Below, in pieces: positions 18,974-27,331 of a DNA stretch of 64,000 nucleotides. Each line of letters starts with the position of its first letter. Position 1 is the first letter of the stretch. The notes beneath the pieces are model-generated. The model had not been told where the DNA came from and made no database searches. It saw only the letters and a program-made list of their open reading frames with translations. The DNA lies in NCBI GenBank assembly GCA_021555075.1, contig JAKGBX010000003.1:466443-530442 (forward strand), read 5' to 3'. This DNA comes from Rhodobacteraceae bacterium LMO-JJ12. Lineage in GTDB: Bacteria > Pseudomonadota > Alphaproteobacteria > Rhodobacterales > Rhodobacteraceae. Both the position numbers and the translations under genes were made by a program.

Positions 18974-19753
18974 ATGACTCGCCCAGTTGTTGGCATTATC
19001 GGCAATCAGCACATGATTAACGACACCTATGAGGTGCATGCCGGTGGCGCGATGAATTCCGATGCGGTGGCGAATGTCTCTAATTGTCTGCCGCTGTTGA
19101 TTCCGTCGGACCCGCGTCTTGTTGGGGTCGATGAGTTACTGGAGGTCTGCGACGGCTTCGTTTTGACCGGCGGACGCCCCAATGTGCACCCCGAGGAATA
19201 TGGCGAGCACGCAACCCCTGCGCATGGCGATTTTGACCGCTGCCGCGATGCGATCACGCTGCCGCTGGTGCGGGCCTGCGTTGAGAGCGGACAGCCGTTC
19301 TTTGGCATTTGCCGCGGGTTTCAGGAGGTGGCGGTCGCGTTTGGCTCGACGCTGGACCCGGAAATTCGTGATCTGCCGGGGCGTGACAATCACCGGATGC
19401 CTCCTGATGGCACATTGGAGGAGAAATTCGCGTTGCGCCATACGGTGAAATTCTCGGAAAACGGCGTGTTCCATCGGCTGATGGGGGCGCAGGAGGTGAT
19501 GACCAACACGCTGCATGGGCAGGGGATCCGACATGCGGGTGAGCGGATCGTGATTGACGGTTTTGCGCCCGATGGCACGCCCGAGGCGATCTTTATCAAG
19601 GATGCACCGGGCTTTACCCTGTCGGTGCAATGGCACCCGGAATGGAATGCCGCCAGTGACCCCGTTTCAAGGCCACTTTTTGAGGCGTTCGGCAGAGCGG
19701 TGCATGATTGGGCTGGGAAGCGGCGGGAGACACCGGTATTGCGCACGGCGTGA
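18974..19753 (+). CDS. Gamma-glutamyl-gamma-aminobutyrate hydrolase-like protein (peptidase C26)
   Basis: A 259-residue class I glutamine-amidotransferase-fold hydrolase. The nucleophile is Cys113 in FFGICRGFQE, and the His-Glu pair is H221 and E223 in VQWHPEW. TGGRPNVHPEEY near 66-77 is typical of PuuD, which cleaves gamma-glutamyl-GABA during putrescine breakdown. ATG 18974 was chosen because GAGG lies a few bases upstream and the family N-terminus RPVVGI follows directly. No puuABC genes are nearby, so the exact substrate is open. Confidence 0.85.
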   Translation: MTRPVVGIIGNQHMINDTYEVHAGGAMNSDAVANVSNCLPLLIPSDPRLVGVDELLEVCDGFVLTGGRPNVHPEEYGEHATPAHGDFDRCRDAITLPLVRACVESGQPFFGICRGFQEVAVAFGSTLDPEIRDLPGRDNHRMPPDGTLEEKFALRHTVKFSENGVFHRLMGAQEVMTNTLHGQGIRHAGERIVIDGFAPDGTPEAIFIKDAPGFTLSVQWHPEWNAASDPVSRPLFEAFGRAVHDWAGKRRETPVLRTA

Positions 19754-19792
19754 CAATTGCCAGATGAGGGAAGAGGGGCTTGAAGCCCCACT

Positions 19793-22258
19793 TTATGCGG
19801 CGAGTTGCGTGTCGTGGCGGTAAGGGACGTGGAGCCGTGACAGCAGCGCTTGAGCTTCCCAGGTCTTGAGGCAGCGACGGGCGGTGGGGCCGTGCTCGCC
19901 GAGACCGGCGCGCAAACCGGGCATACAGATGAACAATTCGTCGCGAGCCTGAGGGCAGAGCGCCTTGAGGCTTTCCTCGGCGGCGTGCAGGCTTTCCGTG
20001 GCGGCGCCATTGGCGAAGATGATCTGGTGGCTGTCCAACATCAGATGGATATAGGTGACCGGGGCAGGCGGGCAGGTTGAAACACCGGGCAGGCCGAGCA
20101 TTTGCTTGGCGGTGACGAAGACCTGAGGGTCGCCGAACAGCAACTCGGCGCGCCAGTCGTCTATCAGCAGACGGTGCTGGGGCGAAACGGTGAGTGCGCG
20201 CTCGGTGCCGTCAAGCAGTTCTGGTGCGATTCGGATCGGAGCATGATCACCGATACCCGGCACAGTGCTGTTGCCTATCCAGGCAAGCGGCTGGGGGCCA
20301 TCATCAAGCGTGAGAACCAAATCGCCGGGGCGCAGGCTTTCGACCGTGCGCAGGCCCGAGGGCGTGGCAATCTGCGTGCCAGGGGTGAAACAGATGATGT
20401 TTTCGATGTTGGAGAATGTGACCACAGAACCATCGAGCAGCGTGACCGAGCCATCAAAGGCATCCGGGTCTCCGACAGAGGGTGCAAAGGTCAGGGTGGA
20501 GCGGTCAGCAAGGCCGTTGAGATCAAGTGTGTCACCGCCCGGCTCTCCGGTGGTGCCGCCGTCGATCGTGATGTTTGCGCTGCCTGCTTCTCCCAAGTCG
20601 TTGATGATGAACAGGTCTTCGCCTTCGCCGCCTTGTGCGATGTCGCCCTGTGCAAGGTAGAACGTGTCGTCGCCTTCGCCGCCAATCAGACTGTCATTGC
20701 CGAGCCCGCCGAGCAGCGTATCGTTGCCTGCTTCGCCATAAATGGTGTCATTGCCTTCGCCGCCATCAAGCGAATCGTCACCCGGTGCGGCGATTGTGGG
20801 GTTGAAATGCAGGTTGGAAACCCAAATCGCCTGGGTTCCGCCCAATCCGTTGGAATAGGAGATTTCGATTTCCGTAACGGGGCCAGCAATTTCGATCAGC
20901 GCAGAACCGCCCGCTGCATCCTGGTTTTCGCCGACATTGCCAGCGGTGATGGTATTGCCCGAGACAGAGTCGTTGGAGCCTGGTGTGATGTTGACGGTGA
21001 CCGGGTTGCCATCGGAATCATAAGCGTTGATCGTCACGATATCGCGGTGATTGCCCGAGCCCCAGTCGATATCACTAATCCGAAACGAGACGTTTTCGGC
21101 CTCGCCGGTGCCGATGCTGCCGGAGGCTGAGTCAAAGGAGATCGAGGTGGTCGAGGTGGCACCATCGCCATTGCCATAAAGATAGGCCGAGGTGTTGGGG
21201 TCGAATGGCTCGCCCGTGGCGGTGTAGATCGCGTCGCTGGATTCGACGTTGAAGGTGGGGTTGTTGTTGCCATCGTTGCTGAAAGCTACGCTGACATCAA
21301 GTTCGCCCGTGGTCTGGGTGAAGCCAGAAGCGATATTGGCGCCGTCATTGCCTTGGAGGCTCCAATCGAGATGTTCTTCTGCCCCCGGTCCGCTGTCGGC
21401 GCCGCTGTAATCGCCATAAATCAGGTCATTGCCATTCTCACCCAGCACGGTGTCGTTGCCGGTGCCTGCGGTAATGGTATCGTTGCCGCCGCCGCCTTCG
21501 ATGCTGTCGCCATAGCCATGCGTGCCGGTGCCGACGCCATCATCGACGGCGTCGCCATCGCCATCGCTATAGCCCGGGCCGATCGAGTCGGCGCTGCCGG
21601 TGCCGCTGACCGTATCGTCGCCATTGAACGGCGCGCCATCGCTGAAACCGATCGAGTAGGCGCCGTTGGGGTCGCCATTGTCGAAATCATTATTTTCGTA
21701 ATTGGCCAGCGAGGTATTGTTGCCCGAACCCTCGAAGAAGGTGTCGTTGGCACCACCATCGGTAAAGCCGGTATTGGCCGCGCCACCGGTGCTTGAGGTC
21801 CATTGAATGTCTTCGTAGATGAATTCGGCCTCAAAACCGCCATCGCCCGTCGACGTGAGCACCAGTTGGAACGAGTTGGCGCCGGAGCTGCCATAGGGGG
21901 CGACGCCATCCCACGTGATGGTCACGGTGCCATTGGCAGGGTCAAGATCCCAGTAGATTTCGCCACCCGCGTTGATGTTCACATCGGCCCAGAAGGGCGC
22001 GATCACCGGTGTGGTTGTGCCGCCGAGGTTGGGAGACCAAGCGGTGTTGGAGGAGCCAAACGAGATGTTGCCGTTGGAGTTGACGTAGATTTCTGAGTAG
22101 GAATTGCCGTAAAATTCAATGCCGTCGCCGCCAAAGACAGAGGTGATATCGACAGCGATCGAGCCGTCATCATTGCTGCCTGCGTCCTTGGACGAAGTAG
22201 AGAAGACATTCTCGCCGTATCCCGCAGGTCCCCCCAGCCCGGTTACCATCGTTGCCAT
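19793..22258 (-). CDS. Nidogen-like, RTX and Hint multidomain protein
   Basis: An 821-residue acidic, probably surface or secreted protein. After a short N-terminus comes a nidogen-like segment (about residues 30-180) with VNSNGNISFGS, VIAPFWADVN and FIYEDIQW. RTX repeats (GGGGNDTITAGTGNDTVLG) follow, then a beta-rich segment like that of the protein at 5938, and a second RTX block (GNDTLLGGLGNDSLIGG). A Hint domain starts at Cys623 (CFTPGTQIATPSG) and includes VSPQHRLLI and IIFANGAATESLH. ATG 22258 follows GGAG. Function and secretion route are unknown. Confidence 0.82.
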   Translation of the reverse strand: MATMVTGLGGPAGYGENVFSTSSKDAGSNDDGSIAVDITSVFGGDGIEFYGNSYSEIYVNSNGNISFGSSNTAWSPNLGGTTTPVIAPFWADVNINAGGEIYWDLDPANGTVTITWDGVAPYGSSGANSFQLVLTSTGDGGFEAEFIYEDIQWTSSTGGAANTGFTDGGANDTFFEGSGNNTSLANYENNDFDNGDPNGAYSIGFSDGAPFNGDDTVSGTGSADSIGPGYSDGDGDAVDDGVGTGTHGYGDSIEGGGGNDTITAGTGNDTVLGENGNDLIYGDYSGADSGPGAEEHLDWSLQGNDGANIASGFTQTTGELDVSVAFSNDGNNNPTFNVESSDAIYTATGEPFDPNTSAYLYGNGDGATSTTSISFDSASGSIGTGEAENVSFRISDIDWGSGNHRDIVTINAYDSDGNPVTVNITPGSNDSVSGNTITAGNVGENQDAAGGSALIEIAGPVTEIEISYSNGLGGTQAIWVSNLHFNPTIAAPGDDSLDGGEGNDTIYGEAGNDTLLGGLGNDSLIGGEGDDTFYLAQGDIAQGGEGEDLFIINDLGEAGSANITIDGGTTGEPGGDTLDLNGLADRSTLTFAPSVGDPDAFDGSVTLLDGSVVTFSNIENIICFTPGTQIATPSGLRTVESLRPGDLVLTLDDGPQPLAWIGNSTVPGIGDHAPIRIAPELLDGTERALTVSPQHRLLIDDWRAELLFGDPQVFVTAKQMLGLPGVSTCPPAPVTYIHLMLDSHQIIFANGAATESLHAAEESLKALCPQARDELFICMPGLRAGLGEHGPTARRCLKTWEAQALLSRLHVPYRHDTQLAA

Positions 22259-22617
22259 TGTGCTGCTCCGCATCCTTGAATTGGCTTGCCAGTCTTGCTG
22301 CCGGTCGGCCTGAGCCCCGGATTTGGGGCGGTTGTTTCGCAAATGGATACAAAGCCGATGCGGCAGTATTGAGGGGCGTTTTAGGTGAATTCGTGCCAGA
22401 TTTTGTCCGAATTAGGTGCAAGTTAAACGGATGCCTTGATCTGGCCATGAATCGGGCCAGCGGCTGGGGCGGCAGGCTCGATCGTTTTTGTGCCGTGTTT
22501 TTGCCTCTGCCGTTCATGCCGGGGCAGAGCAAGACGGATTCACCGGATTTAAAACCTTCTGTGGTGTGTTGCGCGCACCCTTGTGGCGATGCGCCAGCCA
22601 AAGCGGAGGGGATGTTT
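22259..22617. other. Divergent gap between two Hint-domain genes
   Basis: This 359-base gap separates the starts of two oppositely transcribed Hint-protein genes. Two copies of TTAGGTG (22381-22387 and 22412-22418) lie 31 bases apart, about three helical turns, which could suit a shared regulator. No gene or RNA was recognised. Confidence 0.4.
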
Positions 22618-23745
22618 ATGGCCTACAACGTCAATTTCTCTGCGATCTATCTCGGCAAAATGGCCGATATGGACACCAATGAGAGCAACTACAGCGTTGA
22701 AAATGCAAGTAATTTACTGGGCGTGTACGGTTCGGCATCAAACCCGCTCTATAAGGATATTGTCACGCTTGATACGGATAGCGGCAGGAATGCGATGGAT
22801 GTGGATCACTATTATGGCGGCCACGGCACGTTTACCTATGATGTCGGCGCAGGGTCGGTGACCAGCGGCTTTGATTGCATCGTGCTCTACAAAACCACGG
22901 TTAGTTTTGTGGATGGCACCACGACCACGCTGGAGCTTGATGTCATCCAGACCACGGATGGCGACGTGTTTGCGATTCCCTGGGACGGGTTCGCCATCCT
23001 TGGCACGCAAGGGATCGAGAGCCTGACGCTGCACAGTGTTTATGGCGATAACTATGCGGGCATCTACCAGACCGACTTTGACGCGGTGCAGTTTGTTTGC
23101 TTTGCGAACGGCACAAGGATCAGGGTGCCACAGGGCGAGACACGGGTGGAGGATCTGCAGGTTGGAGATCTGGTTGAGACGCTGGATCACGGGCCGCAGC
23201 CGTTGCGCTGGACCGGGGCGCGGCGATTGCGCTTTCCCGCTTCGCCCGAGACACAGAAGCCGGTGGAATTCAAACCCGGAACCTTGGCAGCGGGCGAGCC
23301 GCGGCGGCGGCTGGTGGTGTCGCCACAGCATCGCATCCTGATCAGCGGGGGGCAGAAACTGGCAGCGGCGCATTGTCTTGAGGGCCTGAAGGGAGCGCGC
23401 CGGATGTCCGGCAGGCGAGAGATCACTTACGTGACGTTGCTGTTTGAGCGGCACGAAATCATTTTTGCTGAGGGCGCAGCCGTTGAGAGTCTCTATCCGG
23501 GGCCGATGGCGTTGGCGGTGCTGAGCCCGTTTCAGCGGCTGGAAATCCTGACCTGCCTGCCCGGATTGATGCGCACGGGTGCCAAAGGATACGGGCCGTT
23601 TGCGCGTCCGGTGTTAATGCCGAAAGAGGCTCGTAGATGGGTCGCCAGACAAGCCGGAACGGAGCGCAATCAGGACGCCTTGGGCGGCGGCAAGCCCAGT
23701 TCGGCACGTTTCTTGCGCGGCAGGGCGGCGGCCATCATGTCATAG
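22618..23745 (+). CDS. Hint-domain protein without RTX repeats
   Basis: A 375-residue protein. The first 160 residues are a beta-rich domain I do not recognise (DHYYGGHGTFTYDVGAG, TTTLELDVIQTTDGDVFAIPWDG). A Hint_2-type domain begins at Cys161 (CFANGTRIRVPQG) and continues through VEDLQVGDLVETLDHGPQPL, VVSPQHRILI and FAEGAAVESLYPGPMA. There are no RTX repeats and no signal peptide. ATG 22618 has GGAGGG at a spacing of seven; ATG 22612 would be too close. Its last 76 bases overlap the convergent YjbR-like gene. Confidence 0.78.
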   Translation: MAYNVNFSAIYLGKMADMDTNESNYSVENASNLLGVYGSASNPLYKDIVTLDTDSGRNAMDVDHYYGGHGTFTYDVGAGSVTSGFDCIVLYKTTVSFVDGTTTTLELDVIQTTDGDVFAIPWDGFAILGTQGIESLTLHSVYGDNYAGIYQTDFDAVQFVCFANGTRIRVPQGETRVEDLQVGDLVETLDHGPQPLRWTGARRLRFPASPETQKPVEFKPGTLAAGEPRRRLVVSPQHRILISGGQKLAAAHCLEGLKGARRMSGRREITYVTLLFERHEIIFAEGAAVESLYPGPMALAVLSPFQRLEILTCLPGLMRTGAKGYGPFARPVLMPKEARRWVARQAGTERNQDALGGGKPSSARFLRGRAAAIMS

Positions 23746-24041
23746 GACATTTTTATATGCGCCTTTAATTCGCTGTCAGACAGGCCGGGCGGTTTGTAAT
23801 GTTGCAGCCATTTCATACCGCGCGAGGCCAGATAGGGCGCGGGGCGGATGCCGGGGGACTCTTGCAGCACCTCAAAAGCGATCTCGGAGCATTTGAAGGT
23901 GAAGGCGGGGGCCTCCTCCTCCCAGCCGCCGATGGCAAAAACCTTACCGCCGACTTTCCAGACATCCGCATTGCCCCATTGCACCACGTGGGTAGTGACG
24001 GGCAGCGATGCGCAATAGATGTTGAATTCATCGCGAGTCAT
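23670..24041 (-). CDS. MmcQ/YjbR family protein
   Basis: A 123-residue protein with the YjbR fold, which resembles a double-wing DNA-binding domain; its role is unknown. Family marks are VQWGNADVWKVGGKVFAIGGW in the first half, the phrase FKCSEIAFEVL, and KWLQHYKPPGLSDSELKAHIKMSYDMM. The length is usual. The 3' end overlaps the convergent Hint gene by 76 bases, so one of these ends is tight or the two are mutually antisense. It lies just downstream of the SDR gene on the same strand. Confidence 0.8.
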   Translation of the reverse strand: MTRDEFNIYCASLPVTTHVVQWGNADVWKVGGKVFAIGGWEEEAPAFTFKCSEIAFEVLQESPGIRPAPYLASRGMKWLQHYKPPGLSDSELKAHIKMSYDMMAAALPRKKRAELGLPPPKAS

Positions 24042-24068
24042 GAGCCACCTCTGTCGGGTTGGGACATC

Positions 24069-24821
24069 CTACACCTGACCGCCAGCGATGCGCACTTCTG
24101 TGCCATTGGTGCTTTCCGACAGAGGGTTGCACAGCCAGAGCGCGGCGGCGGCAACCTCTTTCGGGGTGATCAGCTTTTTGTGGCGGTTTTGCTGAACCAT
24201 GATGTCGCGTGCCTCGTCGGCTGACGCGCCGGTGCGCGCGGCGATAGCATCGGTGTTGCGGGTCACGATCGGGGTGTCGACATAGCCGGGGCAGATCGAA
24301 TTAAAGGTATAGGGCTCGCCCATGAAATCTTCGGAAAAGCTTCGGATCATGCCGATTACGCCATGTTTGGAGGCGGCGTAGGCGCCCGCGCCGGGCGCGC
24401 CGCGCAGACCGGCGATCGAGGACACAGCGATCACCCGCCCCCAATCGGTTGTCAGCATTGAACGCAGGGATTCGCGGATTGTGAAGAAACAGCCGTCGAG
24501 ATTGATCGCCATGATCCGGCGCCACATTTCCGTGTCGGTCTTGTGCAGTTTGCGCCCTTCGGCGATGCCGGCATTGGCGACGCAGATCTGGATCGGGCCA
24601 CGCTCGGCGACGGCCTTGTCGATCACAGCGGCGGTCAGGTCTTCGTTGGCCACGTTCATTGCAGCGGGGAACATGCCCGCCTCCGCCACGTCTTCGAGCA
24701 CATCAAGGCGCCGCCCGGTAATGGTAACCTGTGCGCCCTCGGAGGCCAGCGCGCGCGCGATGGCGAGGCCGATCCCGGTGCCGCCGCCTGTGACTAGCGC
24801 GTGTTTTCCTGAAAGCATCAT
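24069..24821 (-). CDS. Short-chain dehydrogenase/reductase
   Basis: A 250-residue classical SDR oxidoreductase using NAD(H) or NADP(H). The nucleotide-binding TGGGTGIG motif is at residues 11-18, NAG near 83-85, and the catalytic triad S135, Y148, K152 in VSSIAG and YAASK. CPGYVDTPIV after the active site is typical. Many close SDRs act on 3-hydroxyacyl or 3-hydroxybutyrate substrates, but the substrate cannot be read from sequence. Tandem ATG codons occur at 24821 and 24818, with GGGAGG upstream. Confidence 0.82.
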   Translation of the reverse strand: MMLSGKHALVTGGGTGIGLAIARALASEGAQVTITGRRLDVLEDVAEAGMFPAAMNVANEDLTAAVIDKAVAERGPIQICVANAGIAEGRKLHKTDTEMWRRIMAINLDGCFFTIRESLRSMLTTDWGRVIAVSSIAGLRGAPGAGAYAASKHGVIGMIRSFSEDFMGEPYTFNSICPGYVDTPIVTRNTDAIAARTGASADEARDIMVQQNRHKKLITPKEVAAAALWLCNPLSESTNGTEVRIAGGQV

Positions 24822-24840
24822 TGGTGGTTCCTCCCTAAAG

Positions 24841-24950
24841 CGTTTCTACTTAAACCTGACACAGGGTTAGGTGGAAACGCTGCGCAATTATTCAATGTCG
24901 TGATCGTTTCGAGAAAAACTCGCAACTCAAGTTTTTCTCGAAACACTTTG
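24841..24950. repeat. Interspersed palindromic repeat, copy B
   Basis: This copy preserves the fold best. A first imperfect palindrome (24841-24880, CGTTTC...GAAACG) surrounds CCTGACACAGG. A second is a perfect 15-bp stem: GTTTCGAGAAAAACT at 24906-24920 and its complement at 24930-24944, with a nine-base loop. It aligns without gaps with 3128-3234. It lies between the SDR and the methyltransferase genes, which are divergent. Confidence 0.75.
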
Positions 24951-25099
24951 GATTGCAGGCAGATTAGCCCAAGTGACGTGACGCGCAAGCTATGCCGTTC
25001 CGTCAGATCGACATTTGCCTTGTGACGTGCCATAGCGACGCGCGTGCTGATGCACGCCGCAGCGACCCTGTTTGTGATGGACTGGAAAGGCCGAGCAAG

Positions 25100-25555
25100 A
25101 TGTTGAAATGGATAGATATACCACCCGTCTGGCTGGTGCTTTTCCTTGCGATTGCCTGGGTGCAATCGTCGTTGTTTACCTTTGGCCTGAGCTTTGGGGT
25201 ATGGCCGGTGGCGGATTTGCTGGGCGGTTTGCTGGTTGGCGCCGGGCTGGTTCTGATGGCGCTGGCGGTTTATGAGATGAGGCGTCATCACACAACGATC
25301 GTTCCGCACCGCGACGCCGACCGGATGGTGCAGAGCGGTATTTTTTCGCGCACGCGCAACCCGATCTACCTAGGCGATGTCCTGATTCTGGCCGGGTTGA
25401 TCCTGAAATGGGATGCTGTCTTGGCCCTGCCTCTGGTGCCGATTTTCCTGTGGTGGATCGAGCGGCATTTTATCATTGCCGAAGAGGACCGGCTGCGCCG
25501 CAAGTTCCGGGCCGATTTCGCCCGCTATTGTGAAAAGACACGGCGTTGGGTTTGA
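25100..25555 (+). CDS. Isoprenylcysteine methyltransferase-like membrane protein
   Basis: A 151-residue membrane protein of the ICMT/phospholipid methyltransferase family. Hydrophobic segments lie near residues 9-30, 37-60 and 92-115. The C-terminal SAM-binding region contains SGIFSRTRNPIYLGDVL and the HFIIAEEDRLRRKFRADFARYCEKTRRW signature characteristic of this family. ATG 25100 is preceded by AAAGG. Bacterial members have varied or unknown substrates, so no reaction beyond membrane-associated methyl transfer is inferred. Confidence 0.83.
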   Translation: MLKWIDIPPVWLVLFLAIAWVQSSLFTFGLSFGVWPVADLLGGLLVGAGLVLMALAVYEMRRHHTTIVPHRDADRMVQSGIFSRTRNPIYLGDVLILAGLILKWDAVLALPLVPIFLWWIERHFIIAEEDRLRRKFRADFARYCEKTRRWV

Positions 25556-25746
25556 TTTCTGGCGCGCCATGCCTGCGCTGATGTCTCGGGTATGATTTCC
25601 GTTGCGTGTAAATTGGTGAATTGCAACATTCTGGGAATAGAAGATGGGGCCGGGATGTGGCATAGAGACGGCCAACAATGCGGATCGCGATCTGTCCGGG
25701 CCTTTTCACAGGCGCGGGGAAACTATGTTGAAAGGGATGTGACAAA

Positions 25747-27318
25747 GTGAAAATCGGAACGCCAAAGGAAATCTTCGAGGGGGAAGCGCGGGTTGCGATG
25801 ACTCCGGACTCGGCGCTGCAATTGCAGAAGCTGGGCTATGAATGTCTGATTGAGTCAGGTGCCGGCGCTTTGGCCGGGTTTGAGGATGCGGCCTATAAGG
25901 ACGCCGGGGTCAAGGTGATCAAGAGCGCGGCGAGCCTTTGGAAAGAGGCCGATATCATCGCCAAGGTGCGCCAGCCCAACGCCACCGAGTTAAAACGGCT
26001 TGCCAAGGGCAAGACGTTGATTTCCTTCTTCAATCCCGGCGGGAATGAAGAAGGCATGGCGGCTGCCAAGGCCAAGGGCGCAAATGTGATCGCTATGGAA
26101 ATGGTGCCACGCATCAGCCGCGCGCAGAAGATGGACGCGCTTTCCTCGATGGCCAATATCGCGGGCTATCGCGCGGTGATCGAGGCGGGCAACAATTATG
26201 GCCGATTCTTTACCGGACAGATCACGGCGGCGGGCAAGGTGCCCCCGGCGAAGGTTCTGGTGGTCGGCGCCGGTGTTGCGGGCCTTGCTGCGGTTGGCGC
26301 GGCAGTGTCATTGGGCGCGATTGTCTATGCGTTCGATGTGCGCCCGGAAGTGGCCGAACAGGTGGAATCGATGGGCGCTGAGTTCGTCTATCTTGATTTC
26401 AAGGAAGAACAGCAAGACGGGGCAGCCACGGGTGGCTATGCTTCAGTCTCTTCACCGGAATTCCGCGAAGCACAGCTTGCCAAGTTCCGCGAATTGGCGC
26501 CGGAGATGGATATTGTCATCACCACCGCGCTGATTCCGAACCGCGAGGCGCCCAAGCTTTGGCTTGAGGACATGATCAAGTCGATGAAACGCGGTTCGGT
26601 AATCGTGGACCTTGCGGCGGAGAAGGGCGGCAACGCCGAAGGCACCGTGCCGGACGAAAAGATCGTGACCGACAATGGCGTGACCATCATCGGTTATACC
26701 GATTTCCCCAGCCGGATGGCGAGCCAGGCCTCGACGCTCTATGCGACCAACATCCGCCACATGCTGACGGACCTGACGCCCGAGAAGGACGGCAAGGTCA
26801 ATCACAACATGGAAGACGATGTGATCCGGGGCGCGACGGTGACCTTTGATGGCGAAATCACCTTCCCGCCACCACCGCCGAAAATTCAGGCGATTGCGGC
26901 GAAGCCCAAGACGGAAGTCAAAGTGCCGACGCGCGAAGAAAAGCTTGCGGCGGAAGCGGCAGCATTCAAGGTGCAGACCAAACAGCAAGTCACCATGCTG
27001 GGCATTGGTGCGGCGTTGATCCTGCTGGTCGGGCTTTATGCACCGGCGAGCTTCATGCAGCACTTTATCGTCTTTGTGCTGTCAGTGTTTGTTGGCTTCC
27101 AGGTGATATGGAACGTCAGCCACAGCCTGCACACACCTTTGATGGCGGTGACGAACGCAATTTCGTCGATCATCATTCTGGGCGCGTTGATGCAGATCGG
27201 ATCGGGCAGCTGGCTGGTGGTTCTGCTGGCGGCGCTCTCGATCTTCATGGCCGGAATCAACATTTTCGGCGGTTTCCTCGTCACACGGCGCATGCTTGCC
27301 ATGTTCCAGAAATCTTAA
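25747..27318 (+). CDS. pntA: NAD(P) transhydrogenase subunit alpha
   Basis: A 523-residue alpha subunit of the proton-translocating transhydrogenase, which uses the proton gradient to make NADPH from NADH. The N-terminal AlaDH/PNT-type NAD-binding part includes [17 protein letters not shown] and an aspartate in FDVRPEV. Four membrane segments are at the C-terminus (about 415-520), so the chain is of the E. coli type rather than split into PntAA and PntAB. It starts with GTG at 25747, after AAGGG. PntB follows 13 bases downstream. Confidence 0.95.
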   Translation: MKIGTPKEIFEGEARVAMTPDSALQLQKLGYECLIESGAGALAGFEDAAYKDAGVKVIKSAASLWKEADIIAKVRQPNATELKRLAKGKTLISFFNPGGNEEGMAAAKAKGANVIAMEMVPRISRAQKMDALSSMANIAGYRAVIEAGNNYGRFFTGQITAAGKVPPAKVLVVGAGVAGLAAVGAAVSLGAIVYAFDVRPEVAEQVESMGAEFVYLDFKEEQQDGAATGGYASVSSPEFREAQLAKFRELAPEMDIVITTALIPNREAPKLWLEDMIKSMKRGSVIVDLAAEKGGNAEGTVPDEKIVTDNGVTIIGYTDFPSRMASQASTLYATNIRHMLTDLTPEKDGKVNHNMEDDVIRGATVTFDGEITFPPPPPKIQAIAAKPKTEVKVPTREEKLAAEAAAFKVQTKQQVTMLGIGAALILLVGLYAPASFMQHFIVFVLSVFVGFQVIWNVSHSLHTPLMAVTNAISSIIILGALMQIGSGSWLVVLLAALSIFMAGINIFGGFLVTRRMLAMFQKS

Positions 27319-27331
27319 GGGGGCCGCGATA

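Noticed and set aside
20102..21130. Long plus-strand open frame opposite the nidogen/RTX/Hint gene
   Set aside because: The minus-strand RTX repeats and Hint motifs are clear; this is a repeat-driven antisense frame.
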